From: Holophagaceae bacterium
Lineage (GTDB): Bacteria; Acidobacteriota; Holophagae; Holophagales; Holophagaceae
NCBI GenBank assembly: GCA_025353305.1
Contig: JANXQX010000026.1
Span: 1 to 13,539 of the forward strand
DNA: 13,539 nucleotides
Direction: 5' to 3'
Each line of letters opens with the position of its first letter. Positions within the stretch are counted from its first letter, which is position 1. The notes below the pieces were generated by a model, which did not search any database, was not told the origin of the DNA, and saw only the letters and a program-made list of their open reading frames with translations. The translations under genes and the position numbers were made by a program. Below are positions 13,403 to 13,539 of the stretch, piece by piece.

Positions 13403-13539
13403 GGGCCTGTTAACACTACTTGATTTCTCATGGCCGATGCCCGATGCTTCATGTCATGGAAATCTCAGAAGCTCAATTCCAACTCATTGCGCACTGCTTA
13501 CCTACTCAGCGAGGCAACGTGAGCATGAAGAACCTGAAC
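13403..13539 (+). mobile_element. Left end of an IS5-family insertion sequence (cut by window edge)
   Basis: The element begins with GGGCCTGTTAACACTACTTG directly after CTA, so the target is CTAG and the duplicated bases are probably TA (13401-13402). This terminal sequence, the YTAR target and the encoded transposase start point to the IS427-like group of IS5. Only the left end is inside the window, so the right inverted repeat and the second target copy cannot be checked here. Confidence 0.8.
13456..13539 (+). CDS. IS5-family transposase, N-terminal fragment (continues beyond window)
   Basis: The first 28 codons read MEISEAQFQLIAHCLPTQRG followed by NVSMKNLN, which is the characteristic N-terminus of IS5/IS427-type DDE transposases (DUF4096-like region; the pattern is I-x-x-x-Q-F-x-x-I then LPxQRGNV). 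The catalytic DDE residues lie beyond the window. An in-frame ATG at 13444 would add four residues; the ATG at 13456 gives the more usual start. The gene points away from the six-gene minus-strand unit. It is truncated only by the window edge, so I cannot tell whether the element is intact. Confidence 0.82.
   Translation, partial: MEISEAQFQLIAHCLPTQRGNVSMKNLN

Overview
The window looks like part of a GC-rich bacterial chromosome. Gene content (MnmG tRNA modification, PssA phospholipid synthesis, a LolD/AttE-type ABC system with a secreted AttH partner, paired Yip1-family membrane proteins, a stand-alone Roadblock/LC7 protein) suits a Gram-negative (diderm) organism. My guess is Acidobacteriota, perhaps Holophagae/Geothrix-like. 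That rests on the general flavour of the proteins only; there is no rRNA or other decisive marker here.

Layout. (1) 1-265: no supported gene; leader of galU. (2) 266-1135 (+): galU, UTP-glucose-1-phosphate uridylyltransferase. (3) 1148-1456: a 309-bp non-autonomous mobile element (MITE) with 30-bp near-perfect terminal inverted repeats. It is flanked by a TTA duplication, and the right copy is exactly the stop codon of mnmG. (4) 1457-3358 (-): mnmG, convergent with galU. (5) 3433-4287 (+): pssA, divergent from mnmG across 74 bp. (6) 4346-8684 (+): a tightly coupled three-gene unit with 4-bp overlaps: ABC ATPase, a large FtsX-type permease that seems to fuse two permease halves, and a secreted AttH/CrtC lipocalin-like protein. 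(7) 8685-8837: a spacer between convergent genes with a GNRA-type hairpin and a long imperfect inverted repeat. (8) 13321 down to 8838 (-): six co-directional genes with overlaps or gaps of at most 41 bp: secreted protein of unknown function, Yip1-like, Yip1-like, DUF2752, Roadblock/LC7, and a NupC-type nucleoside transporter. (9) 13403-13539 (+): left end and first 28 codons of an IS5-family insertion sequence, beginning 81 bp upstream of the six-gene unit.

How the parts fit together. GalU, MnmG and PssA are housekeeping functions (sugar-nucleotide supply, wobble-uridine modification, phosphatidylserine/phosphatidylethanolamine synthesis). The AttEFGH-like unit probably extrudes or transfers a hydrophobic or membrane-associated substrate, with the AttH-like protein acting outside the cytoplasmic membrane. 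The minus-strand unit is mostly small membrane proteins plus one exported protein; its function is not known to me and it is the best candidate here for an undescribed system. Two IS5-superfamily-type insertions bracket the window's genes, and their termini share a short consensus.
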